Below are positions 26,601 to 33,815 of a DNA stretch of 64,000 nt, one piece after another. The stretch comes from Terrimesophilobacter sp044464485 (GTDB lineage Bacteria; Actinomycetota; Actinomycetes; Actinomycetales; Microbacteriaceae): the NCBI GenBank assembly GCA_044464485.1, contig JBIQLG010000003.1, positions 1 to 64,000 of the forward strand, in the 5' to 3' direction. Position 1 is the first letter of the stretch. The number at the start of each line of letters is the position of its first letter. The translations under genes were made by a program, and so were the position numbers. The notes under the pieces were generated by a model. That model worked only from the letters and a program-made list of their open reading frames with translations, was not told the DNA's origin and ran no database searches.

Positions 26601-29534
26601 GTCGGCTACGGCGACCGGATTTCTGGCGCCGCCGGAACGCTGGCTGATTCCAACGCGCACCGTGCCGGTGGCGCGCGCGCCGAGTGCGTCGATCACGGTG
26701 TAGGTGAACGAGTCGGTTCCTGCGGAATAGTCACCCGCCTGATAGGTGAAACTGTCTGCGTCTGTCGCAATGACGGCACCCTTCTGCGGGCTCGATTCCT
26801 GACCGAGCAATTGCACGGAATCGCCGTCCGGATCAATGCCCGACAGGGGAATCTTAATGTTCACGTCTCCGCCGGCGAGAACTCGGGCAACGACGGTGGT
26901 GGGCACGGGTGCGTTGTTCGTTGCCTCCACGACTTCGCGAACGGCGATGCGAACCTGCGCCTGCGCATTCTGCCCGTCCGGGCCGCTTACGGAATAACTC
27001 GCAGTGAAGTTTCCCGGCTTGTCCGGAGCAAGGTAGCGGAGCACATTGCCTGAGGCAAACAGCAGACCGGAGTCCCCGCTGAGCGCAGAGGTCAATTGAG
27101 GATCGAGGGTGAGCGGCTCGCCATCCGGCTGAATGTCGTTGTCCAGCACGGGAATATCGACGGCGGCCCCCACGCGTACTGACACTGCGTCATCGGTGGC
27201 GACGGGGGGTTGCAGTTTCGCTGGTCGTGGAATCTCGATCACCGTAATGGCGCCAACCGCGTCGGCAAGACCGTTGGTAATGCCGTACCCGAAAGTGACC
27301 GGCCCATGTTCCTGCGGAGCAGTGAGCGTCACGCGAATCGACCTCTGATCGAGAATTTCCGCTCGGAGGCCAGAGGCTTGCGTTATTCCCGAAACCTGGG
27401 TCACAATCAGAATCCCGCCCGCCGGATCGATGTCGGAATTGGCGACATCCACGGTTTCACTGCTCAACGACTTCACGAAAATGGTCTTCGGAACGGTGAT
27501 CGGTTTCGTGTTCGCACTCGGAGGAGCGGCCACGTCGACCCGGAGCACGCCCGTCGTCGTTTGCTCGCCATCCGTAACGACGTATTCGAGGCTGAAGGTT
27601 CGCACCTGCGAGCTGGTGAATCGAAAAGTGCCGGCATCCAGGTTGGGCGTAATGTCCGCACCCGTGCGTGACGGAACACCGGTCAGCCGGATCGGACCGG
27701 TGCCTCCGCGCACATGAATGAGCGGCTGCACGGTGATTTGCTGCCCGGCATAGGCCACCAGGACGAACGGGTCCGCGATGATGGGCACCTGCCCTGGCGG
27801 GCTCACTGCGATGGCGAGCGTGCCGGATGATGAAGCGCGACCGTCCGTGACCTCGAGGGATACCGACCGCGAGGCACTTGCCGCTCCGCCCTCGGTGAAG
27901 ACGACCGTTCCATCCGGTTTGAAACTTGCGACATCGGGAAGAGTGGTCGAAGCAGCTGCCAGATAAAATGCGTCGCCGTCGGGATCGACCCAGTCTCCGA
28001 GAACCGAAGTAGTCACACGCCCGCCCTGAGCCACGAGCGTGCGGCTCTTGCGCATCTGCACGGGAGGCGAGTTCTCGTCCGGCTGTCGAACCGAGACTTT
28101 GACGGTTGCGCTCGCTTCGCCGCCGCGACCGTCCGTGACGGAATATTGGAACGAGACGGCGCCGCGGGCAGCCTCGGTGAGCGTGATTTGCACCTGCTGC
28201 CGATTGTTGATCAGGTCGAGACGACCCACGGATTCGGGTATTTCGCTGACCTGGGAGATAACCAGAACATCGCCGTTGGGGTCGTAGTCGTTCAGCAGTA
28301 CCGGGAGAATCGAACTACGGCCCGGCCGTGCGCCAAAGGTGTCATCCACCGCAACGGGGGGTTGTTGCACCTTTTCAAATTCTTGAGGGGCATCCGCGTT
28401 GTCGTCAGTAATCCGTCGCTGCTGCTCCTGCACGTGTTGCAGGCCAGCCCAGTTGTCGATGAGTTCCCCGTGGGATTGCACGGCCCAGCTGCCGCCGCCG
28501 CGCGGATCATTCAGAACCACACGATCGCCGTTTCGGTTGAACTCCAATCGAACGGCACCTGCTGGCATGCTGGCCAACGACATCGTCACGGGATTCTCAC
28601 CCGCGCAGGATTTCCACGCCGAACCGTCTGACCAGGCCGCGTAAATGCAGCCATCGAGAATCATGGGCGAAGCCACATGCCCCGAGTGGCCGTCGACGAG
28701 GCTCCTGGGGTCGCCTCCCGATGCGGGAACCTCAACGAGTGCCCGCGCCGTCGCGAGCAGTACACCGCCGCCGGAGGGTGAGGGCACCTGCAATTTAGGC
28801 AGCTCCCCCACGCCGATGACATTACTGAGATCGACAACATTCCCATCTATCACCATCGAACGAGTCGTCGAATCAAGAATCGCCCAGTGCGCTCCCGCCC
28901 AGGTCACCGAGAGCGTACTTGCGGCGCCGCCGAACTGGATATCGTGCGACTCCACGACGGTCGCGGTGGCCGCCGCATCGATGCGATAAATAAGGTGCGC
29001 GTCCCTCGAATAGGCGATGAGCATGCCATCGCTTCCCATCGCAAAAGTCGACTCCGCACCCAGACTCAGGTTCGGAGGGGTTTGCGGATCGAAGTGTTCA
29101 AACTCCGGAGCAGGCATAATCCATACCTGGCCATCACCATCGGCGACGACGACGTTTTCCCCGGCGGTGAAGAGCCGCGCACCGTTGGTGGGCATCGGCA
29201 CCGTGTGTGCGACGGTAGAGGTTGCGGGATCAACGATTCCGACTTTGCCGCTTCCGGTGTCGAAGAGCAGAACGGTCAAGCCGTTCTGCACGACGTCCAA
29301 TTCGCTGCTCTCCCCCGCCACGACGGAATTGAGCTCCATAATCGAGGTATTCGCGCGGCCGATAAACTGCTTCGAGCCATTCGACACCCACACGGAAGAA
29401 TCATTGAGTGAAACTCGCTGCGCAGAAAAGCCACCGGAAATTATCGCGGTCGTGGCAACGAGCACCACGATGGTAACGCCGCTGACGAGCGACGCGACCA
29501 TCGATCGATGACCGGATATCCAGCGCCTAAACAT
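23616..29534 (-). CDS. Giant membrane-anchored beta-propeller / Ig-like / fibronectin III protein
   Basis: 1972 residues. A short cytoplasmic head and one helix (about 13-35) act as a signal anchor, so nearly all of the protein is outside. Residues 40-370 show short beta-propeller-like repeats (KVGIVDPATSTV, GQVWIMP, HLIYRID). After a charged linker come about eleven cadherin/Ig-like units up to about residue 1470, marked by PVAVDDTFGARPG, LLNDYDPNGDVL, DNDIQPDGEPL and ANDSDPDGGALTV. Three fibronectin III-like units follow, starting near VPDPVTGLRVSAF. There is no LPXTG signal and no catalytic motif. It lies between the kinase and MoxR genes and may be a wall-spanning adhesin, scaffold or sensor arm; the function is not known. 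Confidence 0.85.
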   Translation of the reverse strand: MFRRWISGHRSMVASLVSGVTIVVLVATTAIISGGFSAQRVSLNDSSVWVSNGSKQFIGRANTSIMELNSVVAGESSELDVVQNGLTVLLFDTGSGKVGIVDPATSTVAHTVPMPTNGARLFTAGENVVVADGDGQVWIMPAPEFEHFDPQTPPNLSLGAESTFAMGSDGMLIAYSRDAHLIYRIDAAATATVVESHDIQFGGAASTLSVTWAGAHWAILDSTTRSMVIDGNVVDLSNVIGVGELPKLQVPSPSGGGVLLATARALVEVPASGGDPRSLVDGHSGHVASPMILDGCIYAAWSDGSAWKSCAGENPVTMSLASMPAGAVRLEFNRNGDRVVLNDPRGGGSWAVQSHGELIDNWAGLQHVQEQQRRITDDNADAPQEFEKVQQPPVAVDDTFGARPGRSSILPVLLNDYDPNGDVLVISQVSEIPESVGRLDLINNRQQVQITLTEAARGAVSFQYSVTDGRGGEASATVKVSVRQPDENSPPVQMRKSRTLVAQGGRVTTSVLGDWVDPDGDAFYLAAASTTLPDVASFKPDGTVVFTEGGAASASRSVSLEVTDGRASSSGTLAIAVSPPGQVPIIADPFVLVAYAGQQITVQPLIHVRGGTGPIRLTGVPSRTGADITPNLDAGTFRFTSSQVRTFSLEYVVTDGEQTTTGVLRVDVAAPPSANTKPITVPKTIFVKSLSSETVDVANSDIDPAGGILIVTQVSGITQASGLRAEILDQRSIRVTLTAPQEHGPVTFGYGITNGLADAVGAITVIEIPRPAKLQPPVATDDAVSVRVGAAVDIPVLDNDIQPDGEPLTLDPQLTSALSGDSGLLFASGNVLRYLAPDKPGNFTASYSVSGPDGQNAQAQVRIAVREVVEATNNAPVPTTVVARVLAGGDVNIKIPLSGIDPDGDSVQLLGQESSPQKGAVIATDADSFTYQAGDYSAGTDSFTYTVIDALGARATGTVRVGISQRSGGARNPVAVADDVAIRPGGTVTVQVLANDSDPDGGALTVTDVTAVNDDTTVATTDGTVVTITPPAQPGQYSVIYSIQNEFGGTSQNFVTVTVSETAPRALPIAKDTVLTLTDILGRDSIDVNVLSNVFFADGPVSDLIVSLLPGYDQDVSVSASKKLTVTVQDKRQIIPFSVSNPADPSIVGYAFVWVPGYDDALPQLNKKARALTVASESTLIIPLNDYVLAIGGKPVRLADTTTVQATHSDGSNLVVDDQTLRFRSSDKYFGPASISFEVTDGTSATDPNGRVATLVLPINVTPRKNQPPIFNGAVLDFEPGQQKSIDLLRLTTYPYQNDLDELAYTALAPLPVGFSYTITGQNLQISAKADAVKGSSTALILGVRDDLAEGKAGTIQLNVVASTRPLVSPAADSAITPRGKSTVVDVLSNDQATNPFPDKPLTVVGIRGIDGGSLPAGVTITPSADLSTLTVDVAKDAVAQDINVQYQVSDATKDPDRYVWGNARLQIQDVPDPVTGLRVSAFSNQVVTVAWSPGAANNSPITGYTVTAKRTDTGLLYSTTNCDVTNGCNIATPGNGPANALRISVVAVNSIGNSDPTTIGDSVWSDVLPQAPAGLSAIPTNAAPAGGSLSIAWSPVPDPTPGTAILGYTIKITGPNVDQSLLIPVGTTSFDFANSPQVLTPGVAYSVNVFARNSAQVKGESSWLRNAPVTVTAVGPPGQTAGGVTGVVINALGHVQVSWGASDPKGAPGVTYTVGRFDASDVVPTTCQSAVPGSGNAGFTDTTWTDTHVADQHTYRYVVYANNGYYCTPTASGEVLTMRPPGKAKGKIALAPNGGQYDIQVQPGLSVASLSAAKFQYEINGDNIWREIPADNFLTSAADLSVYGNAMTIQFRGCRDTSNTFCGEPSDGMTRTPINTRGTIVSCVVGASVVPGPPVNATAYPVTYKYAFDTGLGFGSFAYSASVPAPILPLLQQTKVRMKAIVDFGAGLPEHPDNLFTDPGYAEAVCTEATP

Positions 29535-29543
29535 GCTCGTCCA

Positions 29544-30968
29544 TCAGCCGCTGACTTCTACGCATTTTTCGCTGCTCGGAGCACCCGTCTTGCCTTCGCG
29601 ATTCACTGTCACGGTGATGCACACTCGATCGCCGGCCTTCGCGTCAACCGAAAACGACGTCGATTGCTGGATACTGCGAGCTGTCCCGTGGTTGGTCGAA
29701 ATCTGGTACGAGTCGCCTGGCAGCAGGCCGGGGTTTGCCCACTGGAACTCTACGGAGTCACTCAATTGACGCGCCTGAATATCTGAAACACGCGGTATCG
29801 ATCCGGACGTGCTGCGCACGAGCACAATCGTGGCGACCGCACCAAGGGCAACGACGAGGACGGCGCTCACGATGAGCGCCCAGGCGAGAATCCGCATCCC
29901 CTTGGTCCGGGTATTCGATTTGGTGCTCAATGCTGGATGAGAGGGGTCGCTGTCCCGCAACAGCGTGCCCACGGGAGCGTAGTCGTTGACGACCCTGCGC
30001 CGACGACGCAACCGGGGCGCGGCACCAACACCGGCACCGGCCACCCCGCGGATGCGCGTTCGATCCCCAAGCTCTGTCACTGTTGCCAGGGCCCAGTCGT
30101 CCACGGCAACCTCGATGGGTGTTTGCGGCACCCCCAATTCCAGTTCGATGGCCTGGAGTCCGCGCACGAACTCCATAACGCTCGCCGGGCGATCCTCCGG
30201 CTTTCGCGACATGGCCTTTCTCAGGTGGGCCTCCAGGTTGGGCGGCACGTTCGAGCGACCGATGGGCTGAGGCTTCGCGCGATTGATGCGTGCGATGAGA
30301 TCGGTGGACTTGTTCGATTCACCGGGGATTTCAAACGGTGACCTGCCCGCAAGCAGCGAATACACCGTCGCAGCAAGCGACCACACTTCGGAGGCCACGG
30401 TTCCCGAAGTTTCGTCCATGAGGACTTCCGGCGCCGACCATGGAATGGACATGCCCACGGCTTCGCGTTGACCAGATTCACTGAGCGTGGAGGCGATCCC
30501 GAAATCCGAGAGAACCGGATGACCGTACGCGGTCATCAGAATATTTGACGGCTTGATGTCGCGGTGCAGTACACCGGCCCGATGCGCGGTCTCGACGGCG
30601 CTACCGATCTTCACCGCGATCTGCAGGACATCCGCAACGGGAAGGCGCTCACGACGATATCGATCGCTCAGCCCGGGTGAACACAACTCCATGACGAGAT
30701 AGGGACGGCCGTCGGAAGAAACTCCCGCCTGATAAACGGTGAGAATCGAAGGGTGGGCACTCAGTTGCGCCATGAGATTGGCTTCGGCCTGAAACATCTC
30801 TCGAATGTGATCGTTCACAATCTCGCTGAGCATGACCTTGACCGCAACCTGACGACGCGGCATATTCTGTTGATAGAGGAACACATCCGCAAACCCGCCG
30901 GAGCCGAGAATGTGCACGTGGGAGAAGCCCGGCAGCACAGGAGGCTGAGACGGCAACCGTCTGGCCAT
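29544..30968 (-). CDS. Transmembrane Ser/Thr protein kinase with an FN3-like ectodomain
   Basis: 474 residues. The N-terminal Hanks-type kinase is complete: glycine loop LGSGGFADVF, VAVKV with K44, HRDIKPSN (D137, N142), DFG (155-157) and SAPE (178-181). A juxtamembrane stretch with GDRTRIRG and a basic RLRRRRR run follows. One helix lies at about 358-384, and a ~90-residue extracellular beta-rich domain with VEFQWANPGLLPGDSYQIST resembles fibronectin III rather than PASTA repeats. I place the start at 30968 because GAGGGGG precedes that ATG by 7 nt; upstream codons to 31046 are not needed. It should phosphorylate the two FHA proteins encoded in the locus, reversed by the PP2C. Confidence 0.9.
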   Translation of the reverse strand: MARRLPSQPPVLPGFSHVHILGSGGFADVFLYQQNMPRRQVAVKVMLSEIVNDHIREMFQAEANLMAQLSAHPSILTVYQAGVSSDGRPYLVMELCSPGLSDRYRRERLPVADVLQIAVKIGSAVETAHRAGVLHRDIKPSNILMTAYGHPVLSDFGIASTLSESGQREAVGMSIPWSAPEVLMDETSGTVASEVWSLAATVYSLLAGRSPFEIPGESNKSTDLIARINRAKPQPIGRSNVPPNLEAHLRKAMSRKPEDRPASVMEFVRGLQAIELELGVPQTPIEVAVDDWALATVTELGDRTRIRGVAGAGVGAAPRLRRRRRVVNDYAPVGTLLRDSDPSHPALSTKSNTRTKGMRILAWALIVSAVLVVALGAVATIVLVRSTSGSIPRVSDIQARQLSDSVEFQWANPGLLPGDSYQISTNHGTARSIQQSTSFSVDAKAGDRVCITVTVNREGKTGAPSSEKCVEVSG

Positions 30969-31035
30969 GGCATGCCCCCTCGTTACTTCACTGGCGGGCA
31001 CGACGCATCGGGTTGCGCACGCTCGGCCCGTGCCT

Positions 31036-31041
31036 ATTGTA
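31036..31041 (-). promoter_or_regulatory. Candidate -10 element for the kinase gene
   Basis: The minus strand reads TACAAT in the 171-bp gap between the PP2C and kinase genes, the only sizeable gap in this locus. No good -35 box lies at normal spacing. An internal promoter here would let the kinase and downstream genes be made independently of the phosphatase. Confidence 0.35.
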
Positions 31042-31139
31042 AGCAATCGGACAATGGACTTTAGCCCAGTATGGCAGTGTTCACAGGAAGCTCACCGCCC
31101 CACTTATGGGCACCGCGCGGCGGACATTTTCGATGTGGC

Positions 31140-31976
31140 TCAGCGGCGGGGTGAGGTCTGTTCGCCGTCGGGCAAGGCGTGGCCTGACTCGACCTCCGCC
31201 TCAACAACATCGACAACAATCGCCGTAATGTTGTCACGCCCGCCTTCCGCCAGAGCAGCGTCGATGAGGGCGTGTGCCGTTTCGTGCGCATCGAGGCCGG
31301 CGGCCAGATGCACGGAGAGCATTCGCTCGCTCACCTCGCGCGTCAGTCCGTCTGAGCACACGAGAATTCGCAAACCCGCGCTGACGGGAATGAGCCAAAA
31401 ATCCGCGACCGGTTCCGCGTTGAAACCGACCGCCCGAGTCACGACGTTGCTGTCCGGATGATTCTCCGCGTCTGCCGCGGAGATCAGTCCCGCCGAAACG
31501 AGCTCCTGCACCACAGAGTGGTCGACAGTGACCTGGGTGAGGCGTTCGCGTTCGAAAAAGTAGACTCGCGAATCTCCCACGTTAAAGACGACCCAATACG
31601 GTTGCCGTTCGCGGCGGGACAGAGCAACACCCGTAACCGTCGTTCCCACGCCGAGTTGCTGTTCATCGATGGTGTGGGAGATGTCCATGGTCGCGGCGCG
31701 CAGAGCGTGCATGACGGTGTCCACGTCGACGAAAACGGCGTCGCCGTGATCCGCCAGTCGTGACACGACGGCCCTGCTGGCGACATCCCCGGCGGCGTGC
31801 CCACCCATGCCGTCAGCCACGGCGAAAATCGTGCCATCGGCGACGAGGCTGTCCTCGTTGTGGTTTCGCTTATGGCCGACGTCGGTCGCCACGCCCCACG
31901 ACAGAACAACGGTCGCCTTTTCGCCGTCAGAGTCGACAATTTCTCTACGCTGGGTGCTCGACCCGATCACTGTCAC
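31140..31976 (-). CDS. PP2C-family Ser/Thr protein phosphatase
   Basis: 278-residue soluble metal-dependent phosphatase expected to reverse phosphorylation by the neighbouring kinase. All metal-site segments are present: NHNEDS (E41, D42), VADGMGGH (D55, G56), NVGDSRVY, CSDGL (D209) and GGRDNIT (D248). There is no transmembrane helix, in contrast to the membrane-bound PstP of the pknAB cluster, so this is probably a second, dedicated phosphatase. The GTG start overlaps the stop of the FHA gene upstream (GTGA). Confidence 0.92.
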   Translation of the reverse strand: MTVIGSSTQRREIVDSDGEKATVVLSWGVATDVGHKRNHNEDSLVADGTIFAVADGMGGHAAGDVASRAVVSRLADHGDAVFVDVDTVMHALRAATMDISHTIDEQQLGVGTTVTGVALSRRERQPYWVVFNVGDSRVYFFERERLTQVTVDHSVVQELVSAGLISAADAENHPDSNVVTRAVGFNAEPVADFWLIPVSAGLRILVCSDGLTREVSERMLSVHLAAGLDAHETAHALIDAALAEGGRDNITAIVVDVVEAEVESGHALPDGEQTSPRR

Positions 31977-32566
31977 GCTGAACCTTCCGTTGGGGAGCCA
32001 TCCGGACGCGAAACTATTTCGATTCGGATACCGTCCCCAATATCCACCACAGACCCTGCCGCAGCCACGAACGACTCGCCCTGGCGCAAACTGCGTGGCC
32101 GCAAACCGGGCACAAGCACTCTGGTCCCGTTCGTGGAGCCCAGGTCGGTCACGACAACGGTTTCGGCCTCCTGGCGAATCTCCACGTGCGTGCTGGACAC
32201 TTCCCGCGTCGGAGAGGGCACCATGACCAGGCGGGGCATGTGGATTCCGGTAATTCTCGGCGTGCTCGGCCGTCGACCGATGTACGCCGGCACGTCGAGT
32301 GAAATGAGCGGATGTGTCCCGATTTTCAGCGCGAACGCGGCATGTACCGGAACGACAATCGTTGCCTTCGCTGTCTCGGGCGCAAACTCGATGAAATCGC
32401 GTTGGGCGAACGAAACGATGATCGTATTTGCCTCCGCGAGGTCGGGGTCGAGCTCGTCCTGATTGGCCGAGAGCGGCTCCTGACCGATGATCGTATCGTC
32501 TTCGATCTCATGGCCGTCGGAATCCCCGGAGCCGTTGCGCTGACTCTGCTCTGGTGGCATGTTCAT
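31973..32566 (-). CDS. FHA-domain protein with three Thr-Ile-(Ile/Val) motifs in its N-terminal tail
   Basis: 197 residues. The N-terminal ~80 residues are acidic and low in structure, with three similar segments, DDTIIG (T25), ANTIIV (T48) and KATIVV (T69), which could be kinase targets. An FHA domain covers about 88-185 with IGRRP (R98), SSTH (124-127) and GSTNGT (143-148), so phosphothreonine binding should be intact. The ATG at 32566 overlaps the DUF1345 stop (ATGA); the longer open frame to 33085 reads Arg-rich noise antisense in character. Its stop overlaps the PP2C start. A GarA/FhaA-like phospho-switch is a reasonable model. Confidence 0.83.
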   Translation of the reverse strand: MNMPPEQSQRNGSGDSDGHEIEDDTIIGQEPLSANQDELDPDLAEANTIIVSFAQRDFIEFAPETAKATIVVPVHAAFALKIGTHPLISLDVPAYIGRRPSTPRITGIHMPRLVMVPSPTREVSSTHVEIRQEAETVVVTDLGSTNGTRVLVPGLRPRSLRQGESFVAAAGSVVDIGDGIRIEIVSRPDGSPTEGSA

Positions 32567-33222
32567 GCCCCGAGACCCGCAACCAGGTTGATCACCGTCG
32601 CCAGAATGACGGCGCCAAACAAATACGACAGAAGAGTGTGCCGAAGCACAGTGGTTCTGAATTCCCGACTCGTCAATGCCGTATCCGATACCTGATAGGT
32701 CATGCCGAGAGTGAAGGAAAGGTAGGCGAAGTCGCTGTAGCAGGGGTCCTCCCGCTGGTTGAAGTCCACACCGCCTTCGCTGCTGTCGAAATACAGATAC
32801 GCATAGCGGAGCGTAAACAGAGTGTGAATGAGCACCCAGGAAAGCGCAACGCTCACGATGGCAAGGCCGGCGATGGTTCCGCGCTCGGCCCCTCCGAGCG
32901 AGGCGGCCTTGACGAGCACGAGTGCGACGATAGCCAGAGACGCCACGCTCGAGATGACCAGGAGGATATCGGCAAGCGCGCGCGACGGATCCTCGCGAGT
33001 TGCGTGCTCTCTCGTTGCCTCGGCATCCAGTCTGCCCACCCTGATCCACACCCACGCGATATACGTGATGGCTGCGGCAATCCAACCGGTCACGAGCGCA
33101 TAGTCCGATGCCCCGGCAAGAGCGGTGCTACCGGCCACGATCACGCCCACGGCGAGCATGAGAAACACACGGAAGCTCGCGGAATGACGGGAGTTCGAAG
33201 AGCCTGCACGATCCACACTCAT
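32563..33222 (-). CDS. DUF1345 family membrane protein
   Basis: 219 residues with about five hydrophobic segments (roughly 18-38, 43-62, 87-108, 117-140, 195-217). It carries the family pattern LFTLRYAYLYF followed by YSDFAYLSFTLGMTYQVSD. The function of DUF1345 is unknown. It is the first gene of the minus-strand run DUF1345-FHA-PP2C, with ATG at 33222 facing the divergent lrp-type gene across 119 bp. The ATGA overlap with the FHA gene makes a link to the signalling locus likely, though it might only be a transcriptional neighbour. Confidence 0.8.
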   Translation of the reverse strand: MSVDRAGSSNSRHSASFRVFLMLAVGVIVAGSTALAGASDYALVTGWIAAAITYIAWVWIRVGRLDAEATREHATREDPSRALADILLVISSVASLAIVALVLVKAASLGGAERGTIAGLAIVSVALSWVLIHTLFTLRYAYLYFDSSEGGVDFNQREDPCYSDFAYLSFTLGMTYQVSDTALTSREFRTTVLRHTLLSYLFGAVILATVINLVAGLGA

Positions 33223-33306
33223 ATCGTCGCACACCCTCCGCCGCCACTCCGAGGCGCATTGAACCACCGATTTCGTTGTGAAGTAGATCGGAAAATGCGG
33301 ATTCGC

Positions 33307-33335
33307 TTGTAAGAATAGTGTTTTACTGACAGAAT
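33307..33335 (+). promoter_or_regulatory. Candidate leaderless promoter of the lrp/asnC-type gene
   Basis: TTGTAA (33307-33312), a 17-bp spacer and CAGAAT (33330-33335) end 6 bp before ATG 33342. No Shine-Dalgarno precedes the ATG. Both points fit a leaderless transcript beginning at the start codon, which is common in actinobacteria. Confidence 0.45.
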
Positions 33336-33341
33336 CGATAC

Positions 33342-33809
33342 ATGAGCTCCACCAGCAAGCCCATTCAACTCGATGCCGTGTCCAAAGCAATCATCGAACA
33401 ATTGCAATCAGACGGCCGTCGGTCCTACGCGGAGATCGGCAAGGCTGTGGGACTCAGTGAGGCAGCAGTACGCCAACGCGTGCAAAAACTCACGGAATCC
33501 GGCGTCATGCAGGTCGTCGCCGTCACCGACCCGATGCAGCTTGGCTTCTACCGGCAGGCAATGGTCGGGATCAAAGTCTCGGGCGATGCCACGGCCGTCA
33601 TCGACAAGCTGTCCACGCTCGGCGCGGTCGACTACCTCGTGCTCACCGCCGGGACGTACGACATTTTGGCGGAGATCCTGTGCGAAAACGATGAGGAACT
33701 CATCAACCTGCTCAACAAAGAGATAAGGAGCATCCCCGGTGTGCATTCCACCGAGACGTTCCTGTACCTCAAACTCGAAAAGCAGTTCTACAACTGGGGA
33801 ACAAGGTAA
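33342..33809 (+). CDS. Lrp/AsnC-family transcriptional regulator
   Basis: 155 residues. The N-terminal winged helix-turn-helix (about 10-60) has RRSYAEIGKAVGLSEAAVRQ and RVQKL. The C-terminal RAM/AsnC ligand domain (about 70-140) has GVHSTETFLYLKLEKQ. These proteins form octamers and sense amino acids or related small molecules. The gene sits 6 bp before an omega-aminotransferase gene and is almost certainly its local regulator. Control of the uptake operon and ald at 13.5 kb is plausible but not shown. Initiation is probably leaderless. Confidence 0.9.
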   Translation: MSSTSKPIQLDAVSKAIIEQLQSDGRRSYAEIGKAVGLSEAAVRQRVQKLTESGVMQVVAVTDPMQLGFYRQAMVGIKVSGDATAVIDKLSTLGAVDYLVLTAGTYDILAEILCENDEELINLLNKEIRSIPGVHSTETFLYLKLEKQFYNWGTR

Positions 33810-33815
33810 GAGAAA

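Noticed and set aside
25911..27053. 380-residue plus-strand frame opposite the giant surface protein
   Set aside because: Low-complexity antisense shadow; the minus-strand Ig-like repeats explain the region.
14800..33300. Integrated mobile island carrying the signalling locus
   Set aside because: No integrase, transposase, tRNA target, flanking direct repeats or visible composition shift.
33223..33390. Extended N-terminus of the DUF1345 protein and upstream frame of the FHA gene (to 33085)
   Set aside because: These extensions run antisense to the lrp gene or over DUF1345, are Arg/His-rich, and lack start signals; ATGA overlap starts fit better.
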